A DNA stretch of 64,000 nucleotides from Diatrype stigma (taxonomy: Eukaryota > Ascomycota > Sordariomycetes > Xylariales > Diatrypaceae), in NCBI GenBank assembly GCA_022225965.2, contig JAKJXP020000148.1:1-64000 (forward strand), read 5' to 3'. Shown here one piece after another: positions 38,743 to 51,002 of this stretch (position 1 is the stretch's first letter; the number at the start of each line of letters is the position of its first letter). The position numbers and the translations under genes were made by a program. The notes under the pieces were generated by a model. That model did not search any database. It worked only from the letters and a program-made list of their open reading frames with translations, and was not told the origin of the DNA.

Positions 38743-41704
38743 CTACATGCCTAAAGTGCTTAGACTGGTGTATATGTAGAAGTGGAAGAGCTTGACTAAA
38801 TATGTAGGTCGTTTCGTTCATTCGTCATTCATCAGCAAAGGAAGACGTGTGTATGTCATGTCATGTTATTTAACCTCGTGGATGTCTACGCATGCATAGA
38901 TGCAGAACGAACAGCTCGACTTCGATGTCGGTGGGGAGGGCTTTTGACCATATATACACCCGGGAGGGTAGGTAGCTAAGCTTCGCCCATTATTTGGGAC
39001 AATATGAATATACACACGATATATGACTGGCTAGGACTTCATGGGGCCTGCGCTGACTGGTGATGCGGTTCACATGCCATGAGCGGAGGGTGGTGGGTGC
39101 ATGGACAAAGTACCTTCATGTCCTGAATGCTACATTCATGCGCCCTTAAACGTTTAGATCTATCGTATCTTCTGTAAGTAGCATGCTTCATCCTCGACGT
39201 TTCGGCGGATCTGGAATCCTGACCTGCGAAGAAAGGGGGAGGGGGCAGCTGCCGCTCAAGTAGGCTCTGGTGATGTATATGCGTTTTTACTCAACCGTAG
39301 ATAGGCTCTTGTATTCTTATCCAACTGTAGAACTCCTGTCGGCTGTCCGTCCCATGATTCATTCTTCCTACTTACTATCTAGAGTATCTGCCGTGATGTA
39401 CCCATAATTGAAGGCTCCTAGGATTTACAAGCACCATCCAAATACACTCATTCTCACTTCCTATAGTCCTACTATATGTTGATTGAAGGTCCTATTGTAT
39501 CTATTCACCGTCTGTAATTACTTCGGTTTTATAGCCATATCCTCCCCCGACCTCCGTCCTTCCTAGAGATATATATTGATTTCTTCTGATCTATTGTCTT
39601 ATACTTCGCCTTGTTTACATATTCCTTACTAGCCCCTTTTATGATAAGCCAGTCAGCCAGCATCGCGTATTGTGATACCCCACCATTATAATGAGGATGT
39701 ATCAAAGCCGACTTCTGTAGCAAACGGAAATGACTACAGAAGTATAATTGGTATCTACGTGAGCAGAACTTATAAGGAAGGTTTTCCGCTTGCATACCGG
39801 CGCACCATCTTGAACGACAAGGTTAGGGCTGTCTGAGGCAAAAGATGTTAAGAAAGAGAGTACACGACTAGATATCTTGAAAATACCTATGTAGCCAATG
39901 TAAGAGAAAGATAAGATTTTTACCTAAACAGAGTATGTTATTTTCCCACAATGTTTCTGAAGTACGGTAGGCAGTTACGAAACAATGAGTGGTAACCTAG
40001 TAGTTACATCGAAAGACTTCACCTCATCCCACGGCAGCCTGCAGGTACGCAGATGATAGTTAGATGGTGCGACCTAATGCGACGGCCCCAGTCAACCTAG
40101 GCTCGTGAGCCTTTAGTTCGAGACTTGCATTTATCCACGGATGCATTGAGACAGCCGAACATCAGCTAGACCACGTTATGCTACGTGCAGTTCGATTCCA
40201 CATGCAGCATCTGGAGTCTGGACTGAAGCTTGTGTCCGCAGGGAGCTGCAAGCATCCTGGCGTTGTGACATAGCATCGTGACATCCTGGCATGGAACCCA
40301 CCAGTCGTTGCTGTGGAGTCTGGGAATCCAGGGAGTCTTTAAACAGTGAGACAGAGACCAGGAGCTGTTTGCGTTTGCGTTTGTGCTTTGGTCTTTGGTG
40401 GCATTCAGCCTTGCCGCTAATGTACGTCGGTATGGAAGGCACTAGAAAATGGGTTCAGATCGCTGCTTCTTATTGGTTCCAGCTAATGGCGGGGTTAGAA
40501 GTCTCTTATCACAGCGTACAACAAGCCCGCCTGACTGCAGTAGATATCTGTTATTGGGTTATACATCCTAGAACTCTGAAGTGAAAAATAAAATTAAAGG
40601 TTAACATAAACATAAGCGTCTATAATAATTCAGAAGCTTGTTTCAATAAGAGAAAGCCTTAACCGAGGCAGTGTCTGCAGTGTCTTTTGTTATGGCCGCC
40701 TTGCCATTCCAGAAGGTTGGAGAAACGGCGGGAGTTCAGGCTGTCAGGGTCTGAGAAGGTCTGGCTCTGTCTGCCTGGTGTGGGGTTGAGGCGATCTCCA
40801 TCCAATCAGGTCTATCGATAAGGATCGAGGGGTATGTACAGCATGTGGGAGGTTGCTGGGCGGCGAAGTACAGGGCTCGACCAGGACCGCAAGGGCTGCT
40901 CCCCGCCAATCAGACAGCTGCGTGAAGCTGACAATGTACATACTAGCCCCACTCGGCGCGGCAGCCTCAGAGGGCTCTGGTAGATTTTGGTAGGCTTTGG
41001 AAGGTACGCTTTCGCTACCCGTAGAATTCTATAGAATCTCAGAGGCAGCATCTGCTGGACGCACAGGGGTCCGGCTAGCTTCCTGCTGTTGAACTCTCGA
41101 ACTTCAAATTCTTCCCTCCTCCCCGAAACTTTCACCAATCTTCCAATCTTTCTTCAACAATCCAAATCACCGAATACCAAATCACACCTTCACTACCTTT
41201 CTTGAAGAGTCTGCTACTCTTCCCTCTTCCTGCAACACCTCCCACTCTACCACCACTGGTTGCGAAGAACCATTCTATTGATACCCTTTTGGTAGGTACC
41301 TCCTGGACTAAACGCAAACCCTTCCCCTCCACATACTTCCCCTCCATCGTCAGCCTTGTGTTGTACTTTTCTACGTCTCGGAGAGCTTCGTGGCCCAGAT
41401 ATCATTCCATCTAGTAGCAGTCACGTCAACACACACGTTGACCGTCTGTTTCCCTGCTCTTCTATTCGTGATATCCCACCTTCCTTACCATCACCTACCT
41501 ACGTACAGTACACCTACACACACCTACACCTTCACCTACACCTACACACAGGTGACCTCCCACTTGCTCTCCCCTGCGAACGCTTTGCACCCCGCTCGTA
41601 CACCAGTTCTACCACTTTTCCTGTGTTCATCAAATCTCAAACAATAAAAGCTAACAGCACTTCCATTCAGACCCTCCTACCCTTTCAGATACCCATCCGT
41701 CAAG
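38743..41704. other. Spacer containing the Hsp90 promoter and long 5' leader
   Basis: About 3 kb with no recognisable gene. The distal part is featureless and AT-rich. From about 40700 it carries a heat-shock element, then a pyrimidine-rich stretch (about 41080-41700) with CACCTA repeats near 41508-41550 that looks like a long untranslated leader. Confidence 0.5.
40706..40725. promoter_or_regulatory. Heat-shock element, four alternating 5-bp units
   Basis: Four contiguous pentamers ATTCC-AGAAG-GTTGG-AGAAA match the nTTCn/nGAAn alternation with one mismatch (TTG for TTC in unit three). The site lies about 980 bp upstream of the Hsp90 ATG and ahead of a probable long leader. A shorter two-unit site (TTTCT-TGAAG) lies at 41198-41207. 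Hsf1 control of Hsp90 is established in fungi; use of this site is inferred. Confidence 0.6.
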
Positions 41705-43884
41705 ATGTCTGAGACTTTCGAGTTCCAGGCTGAGATCTCCCAGCTACTGGGTCTCATCATCAACACCGTCTACTCCAACAAGGAGATCTTCCTAAGAGAA
41801 CTGGTCTCCAACGCCTCCGATGCCCTGGACAAGATCAGATATGAGGCCCTGTCCGACCCCAGCAAGCTGGACACCGGCAAGGATCTCCGCATCGACATCA
41901 TCCCCAACAAGGAGAACAAGACCCTGACCATCCAGGATAGCGGTATTGGCATGACCAAGGCTGTAAGTTTGACCCATTACGAACCCGAATTTAGCCCCAC
42001 ATTGCATCGTGACTAACATGCATCGATTAGGACCTGATCAACAACCTGGGTACCATTGCCCGGTCAGGCACCAAGCAGTTCATGGAGGCCCTGTCCGCAG
42101 GTGCTGATGTTTCCATGATTGGCCAGTTCGGTGTTGGTTTCTACTCCGCCTACCTGGTTGCCGACCGTGTAACGGTCATCTCCAAGAACAACGATGACGA
42201 GCAGTATATCTGGGAGTCGTCTGCCGGTGGTACCTTCAGTGTCATCCCCGATACTGAGGGCCCTCCCATCGGCCGTGGTACTAAGCTGATCCTCCACCTG
42301 AAGGATGAGCAGTCTGAGTACCTCAACGAGAGCAAGATCAAGGAGGTCATCAAGAAGCACTCCGAGTTCATCTCATACCCCATCTACCTCCACGTCAAGA
42401 AGGAGACTGAGAAGGAGGTCCCTGATGAGGAGGCCGAGGAGGCCAAGGAGACCGAGGAAGATGAGGACAAGAAGCCCAAGGTCGAGGAAGTCGACGATGA
42501 CGAGGAGGAGAAAGAGAAGAAGAAGAAGACCAAGAAGGTCACTGAGACGACTGTTGAGGAGGAGGAGCTCAACAAGCAGAAGCCCATCTGGACGAGAAAC
42601 CCTCAGGATATCACCCAGGAGGAGTACGCTGCCTTCTACAAGTCCCTTTCCAACGACTGGGAGGACCACCTCGGTGTCAAGCACTTCTCTGTTGAGGGTC
42701 AGCTTGAGTTCCGTGCCATCCTCTTCGTCCCCAAGCGTGCTCCCTTCGACCTCTTCGAGACCAAGAAGACCAAGAACAACATCAAGCTCTACGTCCGCCG
42801 TGTCTTCATCACTGATGATGCCACTGACCTCATCCCCGAGTGGCTCAGCTTTGTCAAGGGTGTTGTCGACTCTGAGGATCTGCCTCTGAACCTGTCCCGT
42901 GAGACCCTGCAGCAGAACAAGATCATGAAGGTCATCAAGAAGAACATTGTCAAGAAGGCTCTCGAGCTCTTCGGCGAGATCGCCGAGGATAAGGAGCAGT
43001 TCGACAAGTTCTACAGCGCCTTCTCGAAGAACATCAAGCTCGGTATCCACGAGGACTCCCAGAACCGCCCGGCCCTTGCCAAGCTTCTGCGGTTCAACTC
43101 GACCAAGTCTGGCGATGAGCAGACCTCGCTCACTGACTACGTCACCCGCATGCCTGAGCACCAGAAGAACATGTACTACATCACCGGCGAGTCTCTCAAG
43201 GCTGTCCAGAAGTCTCCCTTCTTGGACGCCCTCAAGGAGAAGAACTTCGAGGTTCTGTTCCTCGTTGACCCCATTGATGAGTACGCCATGACTCAGCTGA
43301 AGGAGTTCGAGGGCAAGAAGTTGGTTGATATTACCAAGGACTTCGACCTCGAGGAGACCGATGAGGAGAAGAAGGCCCGCGAGGAGGAGGAGAAGGAGTT
43401 CGAGGGTCTGGCCAAGGCTCTCAAGAACGTCCTCGGCGACAAGGTCGAGAAGGTCGTCGTCTCCTACAAGCTCGTCGGCTCTCCCTGCGCCATCCGAACT
43501 GGCCAGTTTGGCTGGTCTGCTAACATGGAGCGTATCATGAAGGCCCAGGCTCTGCGTGACACCTCCATGAGCAGCTACATGAGCTCGAAGAAGACCTTCG
43601 AGATCTCCCCCAAGTCTCCTATCATCAAGGAGCTCAAGAACAAGGTTGAGGCTGATGGCGAGAACGACAAGACTGTCAAGTCCATCGTCCAGCTGCTGTT
43701 CGAGACCTCCCTCCTGGTCTCTGGCTTCACCATCGAGGAGCCCGCTGGCTTCGCTGAGCGCATCCACAAGCTGGTGTCTCTCGGTCTGAACCTGGATGAC
43801 GAGCCTGCGGCTGAGGAGGCTCCCGCCACCTCCGAGACTGCTGCCGCCGAGACCGGTGACAGCGCCATGGAGGAGGTTGACTAA
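41705..43884 (+). CDS. HSP90: Heat shock protein Hsp90
   Basis: Cytosolic ATP-dependent chaperone for kinases, receptors and transcription factors. Exons are 41705-41962 and 42031-43884 (intron 68 bp, branch GACTAAC), giving 703 residues. The GHKL ATPase domain starts [22 protein letters not shown], with the nucleotide-site motifs [16 protein letters not shown] (just before the intron) and [13 protein letters not shown] charged Glu/Lys linker follows at about 210-265. The middle and dimerisation domains continue to the MEEVD terminus, which binds TPR co-chaperones. Codon use is strongly biased to C-ending codons, as in highly expressed fungal genes; this bias also produces a long spurious antisense frame. 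Confidence 0.99.
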
Positions 43885-44574
43885 ATGCACAAACGACGTA
43901 ATGCGATGGGAAATGGGATACGAAAAAGTTCATCGGAGTTGGATGGTTTTCGGGCTTCTGTCACCGGCATATCATGTCTGGCGTTGCATTTTTATTTTTC
44001 CCTTTTAATACCTCATACCCTTGACCTTGTCGAGGACCACCCAGCCATCCTCTGGCGTGTAGTCGCCATTTCTTGATGATGTGTGGTATCTCTTGAGGTC
44101 GCCTCATGTACTCTAGCTTTAATGCCTTTATGATGGAACTGGTCGGACGAGATCAATAGATTCACGGAATTTCTAAACTATCCTTCTTCTGCAATCATGA
44201 CTTGTGATTTGTTACCAAGAGTCTATAAGCTCATTGGTTCCTAGACTTTACTAGACGATTCGTATCTTCGTCGTGGTGTTAGCTTACCACGGATTCCACT
44301 ACCAATTTTGTTCGATACCTACGTATGAGTTAGAGAGGCTGCCACATACCTGTTGCCCGTGGTATTCAAGTTCGGATTTGAGGTAAGCTATTTGTAATAA
44401 AATGCGAGTCTGGACAGTCCTGGAAGTCACAATATTGGCTTTCGAAGTGACCGAACTGAACAATCAATACTACATAATATGTCCTTCGAAAGAGCACACC
44501 ATCAGGCTATACCTCGCCTTCGACTTTTCCATCCCATTTTCTTTTCATACCCTCCCCTCCCCTCCCCTCCCTTC
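43885..44574. other. Convergent spacer
   Basis: 3' ends of Hsp90 (plus) and ClpP (minus). A (CCCCT)n tract lies at 44550-44571, next to the ClpP stop. No gene seen. Confidence 0.5.
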
Positions 44575-45819
44575 TTACTTCTTATCCTCCCCCTCACCTT
44601 TTACACCCTCCTTCTGCTGTTCCTGCGGCTGCGGCTGCGGCGGCTGCTGCTGTGGACTGCCCTTAGCCTTGTTGTCACCATCGTCCCCCTTATCCCTCCG
44701 CGACAAAATCTCATCCACGATACCCATCTCCTTCGCTTCAGCAGCCGTCAAATAGCGATCGCGATCCATGAGATCCTCAACGGCGCGCAACCCGTAGCGC
44801 TCGTAACCCGCCGCGCTATTCAGATGCTTGCGGTAGATCTCGTTGACCTGCTCGCGCGTGCGCTGGATCTGGTTCGCGTAGATCAGGATGTCGCTCGCGG
44901 GACCCTGGGTGCCGCCCAGGGGCTGGTGGATCATCACGCTGCTGTGCGGCAGGGCGTAGCGCTTGCCCTTGGCTCCGCCGGCGAGCAGCAGGGAGCCCAT
45001 GGAGGCGGCCTGGCCAAGGCAGACGGTCGATACGGGGGAGCGGATGTACGTCATCGTGTCGTAGATGGAGAGGCCGGCGGTCACGGACCCGCCCGGCGAG
45101 TGGATGTACATCGTGATCGGCCGGTCGGGGTTGTCGGATTCGAGCCAGAGCAGCTGCGCGACTACGGAGGCGGAGACGGTGTCGTCGATGGGGCCGTTGA
45201 GGCAGATGATGCGCTCCTATAATAAGTAGAGGCAGATGAGGTGGTGAGTCAGTTAGAAAGCGGTCATGGCCCCGGATGAAGGTTAATGTAATGGTAAGGA
45301 GGCGACGTACTTGCAGTAGCTTCGAGAAGATGTCGTCTGCATGCACATATTACATCAATCAAAGAATCAGCACGACGCGCCTGGACTACCTGTAGCCTGA
45401 AGAACAGAACAGCCGCTTATCGATCGACAGACTATACACGGCTGGGTGGGTGTGCAAAAATGGCCACTAGGTAGGGATTTACGAACATGTCCTCCAGCCG
45501 CCGGACTGATCTGTTAGTTAGTCAACGTTTTTCTCCCCCCTAATTGCTAAGTAGTGAGGTGCTGGTTCATGCCAGGCGGTCCCATCTGACAACAACAACA
45601 ACAACATACTGTGACTTCGGTGATATACGGCATGGGGATGCTGCTCTGAGGAGGTTGCTGGTGGTGGTGATGATTGATTTTGAAGCTACCGGGGTAGGGG
45701 AACTGGGAGAAGCATCGTTTCGTCGGTATCGCGGTCGCGGCGACGGCGGTGGTGGTGGTTGTGGAGGTAGCGGTAGGTGTCCTTCGAAGTAACCGCCATA
45801 GGGGCCTCTGGCAGTTCAT
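44575..45819 (-). CDS. CLPP: Mitochondrial ATP-dependent Clp protease proteolytic subunit
   Basis: Serine protease of the mitochondrial matrix that works with ClpX. Exons are 45819-45610, 45505-45487, 45336-45311 and 45216-44575, giving 298 residues. The 19- and 26-base exons restore [30 protein letters not shown], which matches the family across all junctions. Catalytic Ser is in GQAASMGS, His in [10 protein letters not shown], and Asp probably in LMDRDRYL. The N-terminus (Arg-rich with a Thr run) is a likely mitochondrial presequence. A Gln/Pro-rich tail of about 35 residues extends past the usual end. ClpP is absent from budding yeast but present in many filamentous fungi. The gene is divergent from another probable mitochondrial protein gene. 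Confidence 0.95.
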
Positions 45820-46250
45820 GTTGCCGGGCAATAGCAATAACAATAACAATGCATACAAATCCTGCAGGTTGTCGGGTTGAGAGATGAAGCTCCAATCAAT
45901 GGGTAATACCTTACGAAGTACTACATGTATGTAAGGCACATGCGAATTGACGCGCTGGACTGAAAGCTTAGGCAGTTGGTCTAGCGCTTCATTAGAAGCT
46001 GTGACGTCGGTCGTTCAGTGGGGCGTTCGGAGCTTTACCGCATATGAGTGGAGGGAGGGGTTGCTATTGGTGGGGCCCGGGATCCTCGTCTTCGGCTTCC
46101 GGAGCTTCAATTTATCGCAAGGGAATTCTTGTCTTTTATCATGCCCAGGTGCCTTATCAATCTAATCGATCGTTTACCTAACCTGAGAACCTTCTACCTA
46201 ACGTCACCCAAGCTCCTCATATGCTCGTAGATACAGCAACTGCACATGTT
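45820..46250. promoter_or_regulatory. Bidirectional promoter region between CLPP and a mitochondrial protein gene
   Basis: About 430 bp lie between two outward-facing start codons, both for proteins with presequence-like N-termini. No named element is evident. Co-regulation is only an inference from layout. Confidence 0.45.
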
Positions 46251-47924
46251 ATGAGACCATGTAAAGTGCTGCGGCAGAGCAATGCCCAACTCTGCCGGTC
46301 ATTGCCGTCACACCGCCGCTGTCTCGCTCCCCGGCGCATAACATATCGTCGTCATTATGCCACCGGCCAATCTTCGCGGGGTGGCACCAAGTCGGTAACT
46401 TCTCCCACCCCAGCGCCCCATATACAGGAGGCCCGGCCAGGGGAAAACGAGCAGCCGCCTTTCAACGTCGACTCAGTGAAGAAGACAATTGGGACCGCCG
46501 CGGGCGAGCTGCCGCTGTCGCCCGTCATGGATCCCTCGTTCTGGGACCAACGGAAAAAGCACCACGAGCCCAAGGGGCGGGCCAAAAGTGCCCTGAACTC
46601 AGTCGAAAGGCAGTTCCGGAAAAACCCATACGGTAAATTGACCACCAGCCTTGACCCGTGATCCATGATCCATGATCCATGATCCATACACCAATCCCCG
46701 ATCAGTAGTCAGTACTTCAGCTTACAAAGGGTTTCCCCTCCACCAGCGCAAGCGCTCGGCACACCGGTCCGCTCGGATAGCATGACCAAGATCCGCCTCC
46801 CCAACTTCTTCCTGCAGGACTTCACCCTCATCCAGCACCCAGAGACGGGCCACCCCTGGTGGATGCCCCACAGCTTACTGCAGAAGCCTACCAAGGCGCG
46901 ACGCCCGCCTGAACCCGAGGAGCAGTCACCCAGAGAACTAGGCTTAGACGATAAGTCGAAAAGCATCGCCGATGAGATTCGGGAAGGGGTATTGGAGGAG
47001 CAGGAGGCAGAAGGAGAAGCCGCCGAGGGAGAACAAGCACAACCACAACAGGATGATGTAGAAGTAGTAGAAAAAGAAACAACAATAACCACCGCAAAAG
47101 ACGAATCATTACCACAATCGCCTCCTGGGCCCAATACGATCCAGGAGGAAGACGAGGGCGGCAAGCCATTCGGCCCCTCAGCGTACGTCCTGGCGCGACA
47201 CGAGCTCCTGACAGCCATGACGATGAAGAAATCGGGCTTCACCAGCACGCAGCGGCGGCTCGTCGGCAGCCCCAGCTCGCAGTACAGCGCCCTGACCGGC
47301 AAGGCCATCTGGCGCGAGGACATGGGCGCGCTGGTGTTGGACAAGATGCGCCGCCGCATCGCCGATCACCTGCTCTACCTCGCCCAGCTGGTCCGCGAGG
47401 CCGACCGCTTCTACATCGTCCGCTGCTACGGCTGGGCCGACGTGCCCCACAAGGTCAAGGGCTCCGTGCTGTGGTTCGCCGAGCCCCCCGCCTCCCCCTC
47501 GGCCGCTCTCGCCGGCACCTCCAACGCCCCCTACACCCCCGGCTCTAGCGCGAGCTCGGAGGCGGGAACCAAAGCAGCAGGATCGGGAACAGGAGGAAAG
47601 GGACCGGGCCAGTTCGCCGTCCTCGACACGTGGACGGTGGTCCTGCAGGGGCAGAAGGTGCCAACGTCGGTGGCGGTGCACAACATGCCGGCGCTGTTCG
47701 GCGCGGAGCTGGCCGCGGAGCTGCAGCGCGAGGGCCGCGGCGTCTTCGGCGGCGACGGGGCGAGCCGGTACGACGACATGGCGCACGGCTCCATCTTCAT
47801 GCTGGCGGGACGCCGCACCGTCGAGGTCCAGGCTAGTCTGTGGAAGCTCCAGGGGTATCTGGCTGATTACCGCGAGCCGCCTTGGTCTTGGAGGGAGGAG
47901 GGGGAGGAGGAGAGGGGATGGTGA
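46251..47924 (+). CDS. Probable mitochondrial protein of unknown function
   Basis: Exons are 46251-46632 and 46747-47924, giving 519 residues. The 114-bp intron joins FRKNPY to AQALGTPVRSDS. The first 40 residues are rich in Arg and Ser with no acidic residue (MRPCKVLRQ...RRHYATG), a typical mitochondrial presequence. An in-frame ATG at 46221 would add MLVDTATAHV; I prefer the second start because it gives a cleaner presequence and has G at -3. After it come IRLPNFFLQDF..HPETGHPWWMP, an acidic Gln/Glu linker (about 190-260), and a C-terminal domain containing DKMRRRIADHLLYLAQLVREADRFY and a Gly/Ser-rich insert. I do not recognise the family with certainty; a role in mitochondrial translation or RNA metabolism is only a guess. 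Confidence 0.75.
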
Positions 47925-48150
47925 GGGCGAGCGTAAGGAAGGGGGAGTAGATCTGATACGCGAGTATGCAGTGTGATGTTTATACGATAGCAGTACAAAT
48001 GGAATCGAAGTACCTACATAACCTAACTGTAGGCATTGGTTCGAGAATGAGAGAAGAGGGGCTTGTTTTCCCTTAAGGGATGCGTAATTTCATTGTCTGC
48101 GTTGCTTAAAGTACTTGACACAACAGGAAGAACCACCCAAAAAATAATAT

Positions 48151-48378
48151 GCCCAGTCAAGGAATCGAACCTCGGTCTTCTTTTTCTTGCGACTACCTCA
48201 ATTCCCTTCATGTGGTGTGGTTCTCACAGGGCGGAAGAGTTTACCCGTTTTTGCGGTGCCCATCTGTGCATCCACACAAGGTTGACTTTACAGGTAGTTA
48301 GTTGCCTGAATCGAACCCGTTTGTTTTGGTTTGTGTAGTGGCAGAATTTCAGATGTGCTACCACTGCACCAACCGGGC
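48151..48378 (-). ncRNA. tRNA-like or tRNA-derived element, split acceptor halves
   Basis: On the minus strand the element opens with GCCCGGT, a D-arm TGGTGCAGTGGTAGCAC that fits the pol III A box exactly, and a B box (GTTCGATTC) about 55 nt later. The first T-arm is degenerate. A second B box near 48162-48171 has a good T stem (CGAGG/CCTTG) and is followed by ACTGGGC, which pairs fully with the opening GCCCGGT (one G-U). The halves are 228 nt apart and I find no consistent anticodon stem. It could be a tRNA pseudogene, two merged tRNA copies, a tRNA with a long insertion, or a tRNA-derived SINE head. Confidence 0.4.
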
Positions 48379-48698
48379 TTTGATTTCAATTGTTGGAAGG
48401 AAATATCGTTATTGACACTTATATGGGTGGGTGGCTGGCCGGGACAGGAGTACTACATCTGCATCTGCGGCCGGCCTGCCGAGCATTGTCCAGGTACCTG
48501 ACTTCCTTTTGCCTACCTACATAGGTTGGTGTTCCATAGGTATGATACCTACCTAAATACTGCTGCACGGTTGCTACCTTGATGGCCAAAATGCCTCCTC
48601 AGGTGGGCCATACCGCACTGGTATCAAATTGTTCCTCCTACCTACCTACCTAGATAGCTAAAGACCTTCATACACATATCGCACATATCATTCAACTC

Positions 48699-48719
48699 CT
48701 TCTTCTTCTTCTTCTTCTT
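48699..48719. repeat. (TTC)n microsatellite
   Basis: Seven trinucleotide units. Confidence 0.8.
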
Positions 48720-50125
48720 GTAGATGCCCTCAGATTAGATTTACCCCTAACTATGACACTCCGAGACCGCCCAAGAGAAGTCAGAGGCCTTGCGTGTTGC
48801 AATACACGCATACTGGCTGGCCATAGGTACTTGCTCAAAAGGTGGCCCTCCAATCGATGTAGGTAAAAGACGACTTGATACGCCTTAGACCTCTTAGCAA
48901 TGACTGTTCTATGCTATGTGTGGTCATGTGCATAACACGTTAGGCAATGGTAGTTATTGACGGTTCAAAGACTGTTGCGTAGCAACTGACCCTGCAGAAA
49001 GGCCAGAGCCGCTTCGTGTACCTGCTGCCCAGAAAACGAAGATACCTTTCCCTGGGACCAGTTATTACCAGACCACCAGACCTTACTTATATTGCAGTCG
49101 GGACTTCCCATAAGATTATTTCATATACACACTTCCCCGAAGTTTGTTGGAGTACATATGAAAACCCTATTACACCTTCTGCATAAAACTCTGACTAGTA
49201 CCGTATCACGGATCAGTATTCACACAGCTACAACGTGTTGATGGTATTTGGAATTACTATATGTTGTTTATGATGTGCAAATGATGTATTTTTGAGGAAA
49301 GGACATCAATAATGTTGGGTGTTATGTACACATTCTTCTATCATATATCGCTGCATTCTATGTAGTGGGTCTTTACCCCTATTTGCGTAGGAAGGCATGG
49401 CGCGTTATACTAACCTAAGACTTCGGGTTCCACGTTGTAGTAGCCCCAAGTTAGCTAGAATGATGAGACCCAGAGAGCCACCTTATAGAGTCTTTCTGGA
49501 TTTCATTGTCGATCCCTAATCGCCTTATTCAGGCCAGCTGTGTTGTTGATGAGGCTTCACTTCATATGCCACCGGTGAATGCACAGATTTGGCAATGATG
49601 GGTGGCGAATGGGGAAAATAGTTATAGGGACTTCGGTGAAAGGTGGTGATACTATAACCCTGATCTGTGGCCGGCAATTGATCTGAGACGGATAATTAGT
49701 AACCTATAGGAATCTCTATTCATGATCTACCTCTCCTAATCGGGGAGCTTCCGTCGACCTTACCCCTTTCTATGAGGACCACACATTAGGACCCTTGGCG
49801 TGCAATCGCATCTAGCCGTCGACTCGTCGCGACTATATGCAGACTTGTTATTAACCCGGGAGACACCAACCACTCGCAAAGATATAGGTAGCTGGATAAA
49901 TGCCGAACGACCCCACCCTGCTCATCTGGCTATTCTCCCGATGCATCATAACCTTAGCCATTGTGATAATAGACGAGGGTAGCCTACAAATGCAGTCTCC
50001 GCTGCCACGGTTCAAGATGATCAGCTTGCCAAGTCTTCACATCACCACCGCCCACGCATCCCGTCCCTTCCACCGTGTTCACTCTCTACCTAGTTGAACG
50101 CGAATTACGACAACGAGTTACGATC

Positions 50126-51002
50126 ATGGGTCCGACTCTTAAGAACACAGCAGTGCTGGCCTTAGGCTTCCTTGCAGCCTCCGCCGCCAACGCGCAGTGC
50201 ACGCGCGAAGAGCTCGTCGCCCTAACAGACAGCTACCTCGAGGCGCAGAGCGCGGGCTCGCCGGACGCGCTGGCGCCCCTGCTGGCCGCGGAGCTGGACT
50301 ACTCGGAGAACTTCGCGGCGGCGGACATCGCGGCGGGGATCCTGTCGCAGCCGCTGGCGCTGGCGCACAACCGCAGCACGCACGACACGACGGCCTGCGC
50401 GGCGTACACGGAGCTGATCGTGACGGACCCGGCGCACCCGTACGTGATCGGGTCGCAGTTCCGCCTGGCGGGGGGCGCCGTCACGCAGATCGAGACCATC
50501 GTCACCGACCAGGGCGACTGGCTCTTCAACGCCACCGGCACCTACTACTGGGCCTCGCGCGAAGCCTGGGACATCATCCCCGAGGAGGACCGCGACTCCC
50601 GCGAGGTCATCCAGGCCGCTGGCGACGCCTATGCCGATCTCTTCAACGACAAGAGCGTCACGGTGCCCTGGGGCACCCCCTGTGCCCGTCTCGAGGGCGG
50701 CGCTTATACGGGCAATGGCTCGCCTACGGATCGCTGCGATGTGGGCGTTCCGAGCGGTAAGTCTATCTCATACACCCCCTCCTCCCCGCGCGCCCTCTGC
50801 CCCCTATACAAAGATATGGTTGGTTATTGACGGGAAGATTGGAATAGGTGTCGCACTTGTGGACAGACGTTACGTGATCGATGAAACCTTGGGCACTGTC
50901 AGTATCTTCCTGACGTTCGGAAGCATCCCCGACAGCCACGAGTTCCGCGTTGAGAAGGGAAAGATCCGTTATGTACACACGATGAGCGTGATGGGCGCTT
51001 AG
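50126..51002 (+). CDS. Secreted DUF8021-type protein
   Basis: Exons are 50126-50756 and 50848-51002 (intron 91 bp), giving 261 residues. The N-terminus is a signal peptide (MGPTLKNTAVLALGFLAAS... with a cleavage site near ANA/QC). The mature part carries hallmarks I know from fungal DUF8021 proteins: ILSQPLALAHNRSTHD, TDPAHPYVIGSQ, TDQGDWLFNATG, VPWGTPCARLEGGAYTG, and RRYVIDETLGTV and PDSHEFRVEKGKIRYVHT across the intron. Some DUF8021 genes lie in metabolite clusters. No catalytic assignment can be made from sequence; the fold is probably SnoaL-like. The neighbour at 51376 is convergent. Confidence 0.85.

Larger units (their letters stand above)
47925..50125. other. Spacer with tRNA-like element and (TTC)n
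   Basis: About 2.2 kb. It holds the tRNA-like module at 48151-48378, several TACCTACC motifs (48514-48655) and a (TTC)n run at 48699-48719. No protein gene recognised. Confidence 0.5.

Noticed and set aside
38129..38821. 230-codon antisense frame over RAM2
   Set aside because: Arg/Pro/Ser-rich shadow of GC-rich codons.
42373..43890. 505-codon open frame antisense to Hsp90
   Set aside because: It mirrors the C-ending codon bias of the highly expressed Hsp90 exon. The Leu-rich product has no family features.
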